Below, one piece after another: positions 51,999 to 61,531 of a DNA stretch of 64,000 nucleotides. Below the pieces are notes generated by a model, which did not search any database, had not been told where the DNA came from, and worked only from the letters and a program-made list of their open reading frames with translations. Location of the stretch: positions 1-64,000 of the forward strand of contig WSYB01000007.1 of NCBI GenBank assembly GCA_009773645.1. Direction: 5' to 3'. The number at the start of each line of letters is the position of its first letter. The stretch's first letter is position 1. The DNA is from Geobacteraceae bacterium. GTDB taxonomy: Bacteria > Desulfobacterota > Desulfuromonadia > Geobacterales > Geobacteraceae. The position numbers were made by a program, and so were the translations under genes.

Positions 51999-53549
51999 TT
52001 ATTTGTGATTTGTCTCTAGGTTGTGAGTATTGGTAATATGGTTAAGTAGCGCTATAGGTATGTTGTCCTGAATTGAACGTATCATAAATTGAACTGATTT
52101 ATGCTCGTAAAGTTCTTGAAGGCTATAACTACTCCAATCACTGTAACCTTCGGGATTAAATGGTGAAAAAACCCAGTTACAGCACTGGGTCAGGTAATAA
52201 CAGCACATTGCGTCATCCTTCATTTCAGGAGTTACAGTATAATTTTGCGCAACTGAGTTGGATATATGCCTGAAATATGTTTCCTTGCTATCCGCATTCC
52301 AGACAAATCCGAGCGCTGAATAATAGCTAGTTGAAGGTGTTATGACAACTTTCCCAAATGTGGCCGCCTCAACCCCTATCGTGGAAGTATAGACGATCAC
52401 TGTAGAAACTTGATTCAGCAGATCATAGGTATTTACAGGGGCATCCGCGGCAATGAAATGAAGCCGATCAGTGACACCAAAGTTATCAGTTAGTAATTTG
52501 TGATAGTCATCACTCGTGCGGGCAATCTGGAGCCGCTCCGCCGGGTGTTGGCGGATGATTACAGGTGCATCTGTGTTGTCGAGAAGCCAGCGCGTTGTTT
52601 CAACGATCCATTGCGTGCTGTCCTCAAAAACAACGTGAAGCCCTAATGCGGCTGAATCCCATGACGAGTTCAAGGCGATCAATACAGCATCGTTAATGTG
52701 CAGCTTTTGATTGGTTTTTGAAATCATCTGGGAAGCGAATTTGTCCGTACCCGCCCGCCGTCGCTGCATCTCTGCATGAGCTAATTCAAAAACAATTCGT
52801 TTTTCCTGTTCAAAATGAGGGCGAGCCTTCAACATTGCAAAGGCGCGTGGAATGTCTTGAAGTTGCGACGCAATGCCATCAGCGGTCAGCATGAGCGTAC
52901 CATACCCACCCGAATCAAAACTTGCCACCCGTATCCCTGCAGTAAGGGCGCATTCCTTCCAAATGCCACTAGAGCCGTAGACACCACCAGGGATGAAGAT
53001 TACATCGAATACCTTCGACTCAATTAAAGATCTGATCGCCCTGTAACTTGTCGAAAGTTGCTTTAAAATAAGTTCGATATAATGTTGGCGCCCTTTTGAA
53101 CTCATTTCTCCTTTCAACGCCCATACAGCGTTAAATTGAGCCAACCTGTAGACGTAACGTGATTGTTCCGCCGAAAGGGCATCAGTCGTCAGGTAATTAC
53201 TTAAGCTAATTACCGTATGCTTCTGGGAAATCACTTTCAGCACCTGTCGGAGGCACTTTATAATAAAAACAAAAACCACCGGTTTATTACCGAAAGGGAG
53301 ATCATCAAGAATGAAGATGACATTATTTCCTCGTCGCGCCAAGAAAAGACCGGTCACAATCGAAAACCATGGCACATCGGTAGAGAGCCAAGGGAGCACT
53401 AGCACTGCAAACCGTTTCGAGTTATTATTGTCACTCCCTTCGTAGATGCTCCAGCTATTAACTAGATCCATCACTCGTCTGGTTTTACTCAACCATATTA
53501 TGGGGTTCAATGTGATAACTGACCAGATTATTCCCCTGATGAAATTCAT
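51999..53549 (-). CDS. Large capsule-biosynthesis-like protein, unknown activity
   Basis: 516 residues, no signal peptide. The C-terminal half resembles the donor domain of KpsC/capsule-type GT-B proteins: DAPVIIRQHPAE, RLHFIAADAPVNTYDLLNQVSTVIVYTSTIGVEAATFGKVVI with the Ser/Thr-rich turn and an absolutely family-like GxEAA. The N-terminal half (about 1-260) is less clear. Probably a glycosyltransferase adding a sugar at the cytoplasmic face. It pairs with the next gene, which has the same kind of C-terminus. Confidence 0.65.
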   Translation of the reverse strand: MNFIRGIIWSVITLNPIIWLSKTRRVMDLVNSWSIYEGSDNNNSKRFAVLVLPWLSTDVPWFSIVTGLFLARRGNNVIFILDDLPFGNKPVVFVFIIKCLRQVLKVISQKHTVISLSNYLTTDALSAEQSRYVYRLAQFNAVWALKGEMSSKGRQHYIELILKQLSTSYRAIRSLIESKVFDVIFIPGGVYGSSGIWKECALTAGIRVASFDSGGYGTLMLTADGIASQLQDIPRAFAMLKARPHFEQEKRIVFELAHAEMQRRRAGTDKFASQMISKTNQKLHINDAVLIALNSSWDSAALGLHVVFEDSTQWIVETTRWLLDNTDAPVIIRQHPAERLQIARTSDDYHKLLTDNFGVTDRLHFIAADAPVNTYDLLNQVSTVIVYTSTIGVEAATFGKVVITPSTSYYSALGFVWNADSKETYFRHISNSVAQNYTVTPEMKDDAMCCYYLTQCCNWVFSPFNPEGYSDWSSYSLQELYEHKSVQFMIRSIQDNIPIALLNHITNTHNLETNHK

Positions 53550-53622
53550 ACTTGCGCCTTGGTAGCATTAAAAAGGTAGTGACACGGTGTGACGAAATCA
53601 CTTGTAATGCATTATTTATGTA

Positions 53623-55392
53623 TCATAGATGGAATGATTTTAAGTCGATAATCCCATCGCATATAACATCTATTTTCTCATTCTTACCAGGCAACAAATC
53701 TCCCAGTGACTCAAGATTTATACGTTTTTCGTAACCATTCTTTCCCGAAACATCTGTTGTAAACGGAAGGTCAAGCATTCTTCGGAAATAAAAGTAATTG
53801 GCGTAACGGATCGCACGCTCAAAGCCTTCATTCGTAGGTGGATTATATTTATGTATTCCGACTAAGAGTTCTTCATACTGTTCTCGCGAGATAATATCTA
53901 GGCCATAACCTTTGTTACGGCTAAACGTTTCGCCACACACAATAAGCGGTATTTTCATTAACGCTAATTCCAAGCCCATTTTAGTACCATAGATAATCGC
54001 GGCGCGACTTAACTCACCCAAAGTATATGAGCTAATGTCGCTTTCTGGTGATATAATTCGGATATTACTTGGAAGATTGGGGAAATGCTTACGGATCTCG
54101 GGTTCCATCGGTTGACGCGTTGGCAATGCACCTTTCTTCTCAGCAGGATGGATGCGAATAACTCCCCAGACGTTTTCATTCTTACCTAGAAACTCTATCG
54201 TTGTAAATAACCAGTCAAAGATGTCTTTAAAGGCGTTACCTTCATAAAAAATCTGAGCGTCCCAGATAACATTTGTATATACACTCACAATCTCACGTGA
54301 CCGATCGATCTGAAGATCATTTAAAAGTTGCTCCGAATCTTCCATCGGATTAGGATGGTAATTTAGATAATCGGCTCCACCGCCTGCACATCGTTTCTTC
54401 TTGGTGTAGGACATAACTTTATTGCGATCAGCCGTTGAGATCTCATCGTTTTCCCACAGACTATTTGGCTCCTTGATTAGCTGGTGATGATAGGTTTCTC
54501 CATGGCACATAACTACTGTATCCTTGCGTATGCCGCCTCCACCAATTATCACAACGGGTATGCCAAGCTTTGTTGCAACTTTTGCTGATATTCCGTGCGT
54601 AAGATATACCCCGTGAATCATTGCAACCCTGTCCGGCTTAAGGAGTCGGTATGCATTTTCCGCAGCTTTAGCCATAAGGATTCCAGAATAGAGATATCGG
54701 GTTACAAGCAATCGGTTTTCTTTAGTATCCTCGACAGTCCCCTTAAAAGTCACTCTAAGTATGGAGGCAAAAACTTCTTCACCTACCGCGATATCGTTGT
54801 GGATACACTTTCGAAACTCATTGAACGGGACTTGAGCGGCGAGTTCTCTAGCGTCTCGGTAATCTTCGGCTGAAAGGTATTCCCCATATCCATGGAGCTC
54901 CAATGGAAATAACTCGTACACTGATCGAATATTATTTGTACATTTTTTACAGCAGTAATGTATGGCATCGTCCGTAATCCCTCCTAAAAAATTCTTAGGC
55001 ATCGGTGGTTCATTATTCCCAACCATGTTAAACTCACATGCGGGGAGGCTTCCGCTGCAATAAACCGACGATATTCTGCAGCCATGTGCTTTCAGCGCCA
55101 TCATAATAATCGGCTCGATTGTGAGGAAATGTGAGCCAAGCCCATATCCGGTTAGGAATAACACATGCTTTCCGGTAACCGCATTTTCGAGTTCAACAAG
55201 CAAATCCCGGCTGGCATTCATGATATCCAGCCATTGCTTACGGAGGTTTTCAACTTCCCCACGCAATCTGTCTTCAGCATGATTTACAAAAAACTGATAG
55301 CGAATTTCCCGAGCTAACAGAATAAGCGGGCTTGGTAATGATTCACGGATGGTTGATAAAAATGGACTTCGTAGTATCGACGACAAAACCAC
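53623..55392 (-). CDS. Large capsule-biosynthesis-like protein with Cys cluster
   Basis: 589 residues from a GTG at 55392 (ATGAGG sits just ahead, so the start may be a few codons later). The N-terminal half has VLFLTGYGLGSHFLTIEPI, a Cys pattern CSGSLPAC then CCKKC, and IHGVYLTHG with GIPVVIIGGGG. The C-terminal half shows IRIHPAEKKG and SYTLGELSRAAIIYGTKMGLELALMKIPLIVCGE, as in capsule GT-B proteins. Activity unknown; likely a glycosyltransferase or sugar-lipid assembly protein. Confidence 0.65.
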   Translation of the reverse strand: MVLSSILRSPFLSTIRESLPSPLILLAREIRYQFFVNHAEDRLRGEVENLRKQWLDIMNASRDLLVELENAVTGKHVLFLTGYGLGSHFLTIEPIIMMALKAHGCRISSVYCSGSLPACEFNMVGNNEPPMPKNFLGGITDDAIHYCCKKCTNNIRSVYELFPLELHGYGEYLSAEDYRDARELAAQVPFNEFRKCIHNDIAVGEEVFASILRVTFKGTVEDTKENRLLVTRYLYSGILMAKAAENAYRLLKPDRVAMIHGVYLTHGISAKVATKLGIPVVIIGGGGIRKDTVVMCHGETYHHQLIKEPNSLWENDEISTADRNKVMSYTKKKRCAGGGADYLNYHPNPMEDSEQLLNDLQIDRSREIVSVYTNVIWDAQIFYEGNAFKDIFDWLFTTIEFLGKNENVWGVIRIHPAEKKGALPTRQPMEPEIRKHFPNLPSNIRIISPESDISSYTLGELSRAAIIYGTKMGLELALMKIPLIVCGETFSRNKGYGLDIISREQYEELLVGIHKYNPPTNEGFERAIRYANYFYFRRMLDLPFTTDVSGKNGYEKRINLESLGDLLPGKNEKIDVICDGIIDLKSFHL

Positions 55393-55515
55393 CTCATATT
55401 TTCATGTTACTATGTCTACTAATTCCGGCTCTATGATCAATATCAGATTGGGAAAAAGACCTATTGGTGTCCCAAGCATAGTTGATGATTATGTAGCTTA
55501 TCCACCAATGCGGGC

Positions 55516-56406
55516 TTAATCGCGACTTGCTTCGACGTATAAATAATCGCAAATTAATTTTTGTTCCAAATCAGACTTCCACACTGAATTCATAACAGGC
55601 GAAACAAATTCAGAAACACAATCACCTTTAGGCTTTCCATCTTTTAACCACATCAAAAAGTTTGACAATCCAAAACGTTGATAGGGAATAATCTTTATCT
55701 TATTGTATCCTGCTATTTCCAACAACTTCGAAAGGGACGCCGGAGTAAAATACCAGAGGTGAGCTTTTCTATAATAAAAACTGGGATATATATCAGGAAG
55801 AGCCTTTAACATAAAGTCGTCAGCGTTTGGCGTACTGAGATATAATTTCCCTTCAGATGATAAAAGTCGATGTATCTGTTTTAAAGTCATCAACGGATCA
55901 TCAAGATGCTCAATTACGCTAAAAGTAACTGCTATATCCACATTGTTTTCATATTTGCTAAGAGCATCAATTACATAAGGAAATGTTACGTATCCATTGT
56001 TTACCAGATGTTCTCTAAATTTTATAGACGGCTCAATCGCAATTGCTTTTTTTGCCAAACCACGAATGTTGTCTAAAAAAGAACCTCCGCCACAACCTAT
56101 GTCCGCAACAACTTTATCTCTATATATAGAGGAACCAGTAATTGAAAGATTTCGTATTTGCTCCGAATCATGTGTCTTAAAATAATCTCTTACTTCAGCC
56201 CCGTCATCTACCTCATTCCTGTAAGATTCGCTCTCATAATAGGAAGACAAATCCTGTGTTGGGGACGGCAGGGCAATGGCGCCGCAGGAATTACATTTTT
56301 TCAGAACATAATTCTCGCTGGAAGTATTGCCAAATTTACCGAGTCGGATTGCACCTTCGTAAGCTATGCTATATCCAGAGCTGCCACATATTTTGCACAA
56401 AAGCAT
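55516..56406 (-). CDS. Zinc-ribbon class I methyltransferase
   Basis: About 296 residues from the ATG at 56406; a GTG 15 bases earlier is possible. An N-terminal CKIC...CNSCG zinc knuckle precedes the SAM domain (VADIGCGGGSFLDNI, then FSVIEHLDDP and LYLSTPNADDF). This layout is shared with C-methyltransferases acting on nucleotide sugars. It starts within a few bases of the cytidylyltransferase stop. Confidence 0.85.
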   Translation of the reverse strand: MLLCKICGSSGYSIAYEGAIRLGKFGNTSSENYVLKKCNSCGAIALPSPTQDLSSYYESESYRNEVDDGAEVRDYFKTHDSEQIRNLSITGSSIYRDKVVADIGCGGGSFLDNIRGLAKKAIAIEPSIKFREHLVNNGYVTFPYVIDALSKYENNVDIAVTFSVIEHLDDPLMTLKQIHRLLSSEGKLYLSTPNADDFMLKALPDIYPSFYYRKAHLWYFTPASLSKLLEIAGYNKIKIIPYQRFGLSNFLMWLKDGKPKGDCVSEFVSPVMNSVWKSDLEQKLICDYLYVEASRD

Positions 56407-56410
56407 AATT

Positions 56411-57124
56411 TCACAAACCACCCTTCGGCTTATTAATCAAGAACTCGACTAATTCAAAGTCCAAATAAGTATCAATACTGACCATCGGTTCCTCAACTAC
56501 AACCGCGCCAGCTTTTTTCCCCATTATAGTTTTTTGCTCCAGAAGACATTCTCTGGTCATGGCATAGGCAACACCATTGCGGTGGTAAAGAGTCTTCAAC
56601 TGCTGCCGGGCGATTATTTCTTTCCCGGAAATATCGTAATAACCAAGACCATCATCTGATATTGTCAATTGTTTTAACGGATGGTGTTTCGAGTCTGTTT
56701 CCGAAACCGTCCAGACAGAATCCAGGTTATCATTGACAAGTTTTCCAATTGTACTAATGACGTGTTCAGGTTTTCGTAAGGGAGAAGTAGGTTGAAGCAT
56801 TACTATGATGTCATATTGCTGTCCGTCGATTCTTTCAACTTCCAAAAGAGCTTGAGTCAGGACATCCAGGTCGCTAATCCTGTCCCCTGACAATTCAGGA
56901 GGTCTCATAAACGGAGCGTCAAGACCTGATTCTTGCGCAACTCTTGCGATCTCTTGGTGATCGGTTGAAACTACCGCTCTGTCAATAATGGGCACCTGCT
57001 TGACAATCTTACCTACTAAAGCAACTAAAGGAACTCCGCATACTGGCTGCAAGTTTTTTAATTTTACCCCCTTGCTTCCGCCTCTAGCGGGGACAATAGC
57101 CAAAACATTTTTACCTTTATACAT
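56411..57124 (-). CDS. neuA: CMP-nonulosonate (acylneuraminate) cytidylyltransferase
   Basis: 237 residues from the ATG at 57124, which has AAAGAGGA ahead of it. VLAIVPARGGSKGVKLKNL is the CTP-binding signature, with VVSTDHQEIA and LQPTSPLR. It activates a nonulosonic acid with CMP. It works after the NeuB-type synthase at 58824. Which acid is made (sialic, legionaminic, pseudaminic-like) cannot be fixed from sequence alone. Confidence 0.9.
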   Translation of the reverse strand: MYKGKNVLAIVPARGGSKGVKLKNLQPVCGVPLVALVGKIVKQVPIIDRAVVSTDHQEIARVAQESGLDAPFMRPPELSGDRISDLDVLTQALLEVERIDGQQYDIIVMLQPTSPLRKPEHVISTIGKLVNDNLDSVWTVSETDSKHHPLKQLTISDDGLGYYDISGKEIIARQQLKTLYHRNGVAYAMTRECLLEQKTIMGKKAGAVVVEEPMVSIDTYLDFELVEFLINKPKGGL

Positions 57125-57253
57125 ATCGTCCTCTTTACTTTGACATAATCCTAAGGATGAGCGATATTCGCAGAAATGCACGTCCATGAATTATCAATTA
57201 TTAGGAGCCATCCTTGAAAAAGGAGGTATGCCTGAGAAAATGAAAAACGCTCT

Positions 57254-58099
57254 TTATTTTGCCAGACTTTTTATAACTAAAGCACTACCAGCATAATCGT
57301 TTAATGGAATAGGCACGATGCAGTGTTTTATAAAGAATTCATCTGTAGCCTTTTTAACGCCCAAATATTTTGGGTTATTATAATCATGAATTAGTACGAT
57401 GCCACCATGCACTAATTGAGGCCACATTAATTCCAATGCTTCTCTGGTTGGCTCATATAAATCAAAGTCTAAGTTTATAAATCTCCATGGAATGTTAGCT
57501 AAACCTTCAAATGTTTTTGGAAAATACCCTTTTAGCATAATCAATCGATTACTTTCTTGTCCTACCCCTAAAATATTTCGGACGGCAATTTCTACAGATG
57601 TATCTGATAAATGACCGACAGCAGCTTGTGTTCCCAATGTTGTTTTTTCTATATCAACATCAAATTCACTAAAGCCTTCAAATGAATCAAAGCAATATAA
57701 CTTTGCGTTACTGTTCATATTATTCCAAATTAATTTTGCGCAATGTCCCCTATGGGTCCCGAGTTCTGCATAATGGCCTGAATCAAAACTTTCAACTAAT
57801 TTTAATAGTAACCTTATGGTTAGAACTCTATTTGTATCTCTAACGTTTTTTTTTCCTTCTAAGGTATTATAAGATTCGATATCACGTTCTAAGTTGTTTA
57901 TTTTATCGATAATTCCATATGGCATCATTTGAACATAAAAACCATTTGGCAATAACATAGTACATAGGTTCAATAAAATATCAGACATTGTTTTTCTATA
58001 AGAGCTAATTGTAGTTTTATAAGTATTGTGCAACTTTACGATCATTGGAAACCGGCTTTTTATAATGTCCTTAGTGACTGACAAAATATTTGCATTCAT
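57254..58099 (-). CDS. TylF/MycF-family methyltransferase
   Basis: 281 residues. The TylF core is clear: GHYAELGTHRGHCAKLI as SAM motif, LYCFDSFEGFSEFD, KGYFPKTFEGL, and RFINLDFDLYEPTREALELMWPQLVHGGIVLIHDYNNPKYLGVKKA with metal-binding acids. These enzymes O-methylate sugar hydroxyls. It has its own possible promoter at 58124-58153. Confidence 0.88.
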   Translation of the reverse strand: MNANILSVTKDIIKSRFPMIVKLHNTYKTTISSYRKTMSDILLNLCTMLLPNGFYVQMMPYGIIDKINNLERDIESYNTLEGKKNVRDTNRVLTIRLLLKLVESFDSGHYAELGTHRGHCAKLIWNNMNSNAKLYCFDSFEGFSEFDVDIEKTTLGTQAAVGHLSDTSVEIAVRNILGVGQESNRLIMLKGYFPKTFEGLANIPWRFINLDFDLYEPTREALELMWPQLVHGGIVLIHDYNNPKYLGVKKATDEFFIKHCIVPIPLNDYAGSALVIKSLAK

Positions 58100-58123
58100 A
58101 AGCGTATTCCTTCTGGCAATATA

Positions 58124-58153
58124 TTAATATTTTAAAATAACAATACATGTCAA
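58124..58153 (-). promoter_or_regulatory. Possible internal promoter before the TylF-like gene
   Basis: On the minus strand TTGACA (58148-58153), an 18-base spacer and TATTAA (58124-58129). The -35 overlaps the end of the HAD gene. The region is AT-rich, so chance occurrence is possible. Confidence 0.45.
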
Positions 58154-58812
58154 ATTAGCATGTTGAATATTATTGATTTCGCCTCCGTCATATTTATTGC
58201 CGAATAATTTGGCTCAAATGCAAAACAAGATGAAGCATTGTTTATGCCGATAAAATAACAACCTATGGTTTCTGCTGTTTGTCGGTCTACTTCATTGTCA
58301 CCGATAAAGATTATTTCACTGGGCTCTGATTTGGTAACATCCATAATTATTTGCATGTTCTCTATCTTGCTGTTTGGCCTGCCATAGACCCCAGCAAAAT
58401 ACTTGTCAAATAGTCTCAGCATTAATATTTTTTTTAAAGGATTTAACGGAGTCGCAGAATTAATAAATAAAGAAATCCCTTTGATCAAGAGGCTATTGAG
58501 AAGTTCGGTTGTACCAGAAACTTCTTCACAACTGACTATCATCTCCTCACTTGACTTTGCATAGTTTGATATAAGGGAGAAAGCTAATTCATCGCTACTT
58601 ACATTTTCCACAAGATTACCAGTTGCAATAAGTCGACTGGCTATCTCAGTCAGAATAACATAGCGATCAGCTTCAGCTTTCTCCCTTAACACTGACTCAA
58701 CAATAAAATCATAATCACCGTAAGGCTGAATAACTTTAAAAAAAAGTTCGCGCTTAATCTCGTTAGACTTTACCAGTGTTCCATCAAAATCAAAAACAAT
58801 GCACTTTATCAT
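58150..58812 (-). CDS. HAD-superfamily phosphatase
   Basis: 220 residues. DFDGTLVKS is motif I, INSATPLNPLKK motif II, Lys near GRPNSKIEN motif III and IGDNEVDRQTA motif IV, with a helical cap between. In NeuB loci such enzymes remove the 9-phosphate of the nonulosonic acid. That role fits its position between NeuB and NeuA but is inference. Confidence 0.85.
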   Translation of the reverse strand: MIKCIVFDFDGTLVKSNEIKRELFFKVIQPYGDYDFIVESVLREKAEADRYVILTEIASRLIATGNLVENVSSDELAFSLISNYAKSSEEMIVSCEEVSGTTELLNSLLIKGISLFINSATPLNPLKKILMLRLFDKYFAGVYGRPNSKIENMQIIMDVTKSEPSEIIFIGDNEVDRQTAETIGCYFIGINNASSCFAFEPNYSAINMTEAKSIIFNMLI

Positions 58813-58823
58813 CGATTTGCCGT

Positions 58824-60356
58824 TTATTCATTTGATACCAATTGAAAGCGTCCCCAATGATCAACCGAGGTCTTACGTTCATGTCTTGCCATTTTATTGA
58901 TGCTTTTATCCTGATACACTGAATCATCATTGAAGTGGGTTGTCGATATTTCCTCGAACACAACGCCAGTTTCCGTACGGAAATTATGCCAAACACCCGG
59001 CAGAACAACGAGCGTCTCTCCCGGATACATAATGCGGTTGTGGCCATCAATTTCAACTAGCAATATGCCATATAGAACCTGAAATGTTTCTTCCTTGCGC
59101 TTGTGGAAATGCGATGGATGCTTTTGATTGGGCAATTGCACGATTACTTTCTTGCAATAGCTTCTGTTTATGCAGTCGATGAGAACAGCACCTGTTTCTC
59201 TAAAATTTTCCATGCCGTAATGATGTGAATACTCAATCGTGAACTCGCTATTAAGCGGCACTTTCGCTTCATTCAGAAGCGCCTTTACCTCATGAATCGC
59301 TTGCTGAATAACCAATCTCGCGGGGGGAAGCGGGCATTCAATTGCCGACAACAATATGGCAGCATCGGCTTCAATAGTCTCTTTTGCGGTAATTCCATCT
59401 TGCCAATGGCCACTGATCAACTGACCTTCTGCATATGGCATAGCAAAATAAACCAGATCCCTGCTGATCGGCGTTCCCGCTTTTATTCGTTTTTTGGCGT
59501 ATACGCCTCTATTTAAAGAATTAATGGATTCAATTTCCTGCGCAGTAGACTCAGGCCTCTGCAGACTCCCACATAAGGTTTTTGCTTTTTTGTAGGCGCT
59601 GATCCAGCTATCCAATTGTTCAGGGGTTGCAGAATAAGCATTTAATGTTATTTTGTCCGTGTTAATACCTACGTGCCGCTCGAAAAGCTTAGCTCCCTTT
59701 GCCACAGCTATCTGAACTGCTGACATTTCATTCGGATCTTCATGGGTTGACCAACCAATGCAACGGGAAGGATATCGATTCCTCAACAAGTCGATTTGAT
59801 TGAGATGAAATAAATCGTCTGGAATTGGATAGATAGAAACGCAGTGCATTATTGCATAATCTACCCCCCTGTGATCAAAGAAACTGACCAAATTATCAAT
59901 ATCCTTCAAAAGCAGGCCGCCTGTTGAAAAGATAACCGGCTTACCTGTTTCAGCAACTTTTTCCAACAAAGGCCAATCCTTTGCGGAGCAACTGGCAATT
60001 TTAATAACGTCTATACCCATATCAATGATTAAATCAACGGATTCCTCGTCGAATGGAGTACACATTGAGATGAGAAAACTTTTCTTTACCTCAGCAGTTA
60101 GCGTCTCAAACTCTTTTCTCGAAAGCTTGGTCGAAAGGAATCTGGGGATATGTTTATTATCGCTCCCAGTCTTATGCCCTGGATGAATAAATGAATCCAG
60201 CTGCCTGAACTGGAATTTTATGGCGCCTCTTACAGCATGCTTAGCAACTACATCACCAACCTCCCTGATGATACGTAAGCCATGCTTAACATCTCCCTGA
60301 TGATTGTTTGCAAGATCGAAAATGAACAAATCTTTAAAATCAAAACCATTCCCCAT
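58824..60356 (-). CDS. neuB: NeuB-like nonulosonate synthase fused to a cupin
   Basis: 510 residues. The aldolase-like TIM barrel starts FIFDLANNHQGDVKHGL and includes KFQFRQ, CTPFDEESVDLI, KIASCSAKDWPLL, STGGLL and WSTHEDPNE. A SAF-like domain follows (RGVYAKKRIKAGTPISRD). Residues about 385-500 form a cupin (HPSHFHKRKEETFQV, YPGETLVVLPGVWHNF with the His/Glu metal set). Plain NeuB is about 350 residues. It condenses phosphoenolpyruvate with a hexose derivative; the cupin could bind or isomerise the sugar. Confidence 0.9.
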   Translation of the reverse strand: MGNGFDFKDLFIFDLANNHQGDVKHGLRIIREVGDVVAKHAVRGAIKFQFRQLDSFIHPGHKTGSDNKHIPRFLSTKLSRKEFETLTAEVKKSFLISMCTPFDEESVDLIIDMGIDVIKIASCSAKDWPLLEKVAETGKPVIFSTGGLLLKDIDNLVSFFDHRGVDYAIMHCVSIYPIPDDLFHLNQIDLLRNRYPSRCIGWSTHEDPNEMSAVQIAVAKGAKLFERHVGINTDKITLNAYSATPEQLDSWISAYKKAKTLCGSLQRPESTAQEIESINSLNRGVYAKKRIKAGTPISRDLVYFAMPYAEGQLISGHWQDGITAKETIEADAAILLSAIECPLPPARLVIQQAIHEVKALLNEAKVPLNSEFTIEYSHHYGMENFRETGAVLIDCINRSYCKKVIVQLPNQKHPSHFHKRKEETFQVLYGILLVEIDGHNRIMYPGETLVVLPGVWHNFRTETGVVFEEISTTHFNDDSVYQDKSINKMARHERKTSVDHWGRFQLVSNE

Positions 60357-60368
60357 TGTAATCTCCTT

Positions 60369-61469
60369 TTATATTAATTTAAGTGCTTCTGCGACATAAC
60401 CTCTTGAATAATCAATAGCTACACTTCTGCGTTCCTTCGCGGACAGGTGAGCCGCAGCCAGCACCAACATTGTATCCAACCCCCGTTCCAGAGAAATTCC
60501 AGATGAAACAACAACGTTCCCATCAATAAGATTTTTTAGATGCGTTAATTCGATGATGAAATCATCAGGCCGAGTCTTTTCAAAGCTGTACTCGGACAAG
60601 TTATTGCTATTATCACGGAAAGATACGGTATCCACGCCTGGCTTGTGGCCGAACTGCCATTCCACTGAACTGCCAACTGACTGGATTCGTCCCCATTTTC
60701 TGGGAGGTATTGTGACTACGTCTTGCACCACCCGCCCGACTAGACCTGATTCCGTTTTTAAATTTAGTGCGCAAAGCTTATCATAATCAACCCCATTCTT
60801 AGTCACATATTCAAGCATTGCGCTCACTTTTAGTACACGACCTGCTCCAACTGCATGAGCGACATGTTGCCATAAATTAAGCGCATGGGAATGCTCACCG
60901 CTTGCACCACCGCCCCTTTTCCAAAAGCCAAGATATGTATCCTGCGGACCTGAAAGCCATGCGTGAGCATTAAAAATTCCTTGCCAATGTTCCCTGAACT
61001 CCACGTCAATAGTTTCTACCTGCTCCAGGGATCCTCTTTTAATTATTTGTTCAACTTCCTGGGTAGCTTTTCCCAAAACATGATCGTATCCCACACATAT
61101 TTTAGTATTTGATTTGTTCGTCAGTTCATATAGCAGCTGAGCTTTATCGAGATCTGGCTTACATAGAGGCTTTTCTATGAGAATTAGTTTGGGGGTTTCC
61201 TGCAAGGATTTAATTGCGATATCCAGATGATATTCAGGAGGAGTGCCTATTATTATGAGATCATAGCCATTTACCGGTACATCATTTACGTTATAAAGCC
61301 TTATCGAATCGTCCCATTTACCATATCTGCCGGGGTATATCTGCGTCCTTGTCCTCTCCAGGGCAGCGTCGTCAACATCGCAGATATCCACTGCCCATCC
61401 CATACGACGTGACGCATTAGCCAGATGATTGCCGATTGAGCCAGCACCGTAAATCTTAACTTTAAACAT
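60369..61469 (-). CDS. Gfo/Idh/MocA-family oxidoreductase
   Basis: 366 residues. A Rossmann start (VKIYGAGSIGNHLANASRRMGW), IIGTPPEYHLD and the EKP motif in LIEKPLCKP are typical. The C-terminal domain has GGGASGEHSHALNLW. It oxidises or reduces a sugar, probably in making the NeuB substrate or product. It follows closely on the NeuB gene (12-base gap). Confidence 0.85.
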   Translation of the reverse strand: MFKVKIYGAGSIGNHLANASRRMGWAVDICDVDDAALERTRTQIYPGRYGKWDDSIRLYNVNDVPVNGYDLIIIGTPPEYHLDIAIKSLQETPKLILIEKPLCKPDLDKAQLLYELTNKSNTKICVGYDHVLGKATQEVEQIIKRGSLEQVETIDVEFREHWQGIFNAHAWLSGPQDTYLGFWKRGGGASGEHSHALNLWQHVAHAVGAGRVLKVSAMLEYVTKNGVDYDKLCALNLKTESGLVGRVVQDVVTIPPRKWGRIQSVGSSVEWQFGHKPGVDTVSFRDNSNNLSEYSFEKTRPDDFIIELTHLKNLIDGNVVVSSGISLERGLDTMLVLAAAHLSAKERRSVAIDYSRGYVAEALKLI

Positions 61470-61531
61470 GTTACCCTCCGATTATTATTGTCATTACTAC
61501 TCTGAATCTCTTAGAAGAATAAGTTTGTTCC

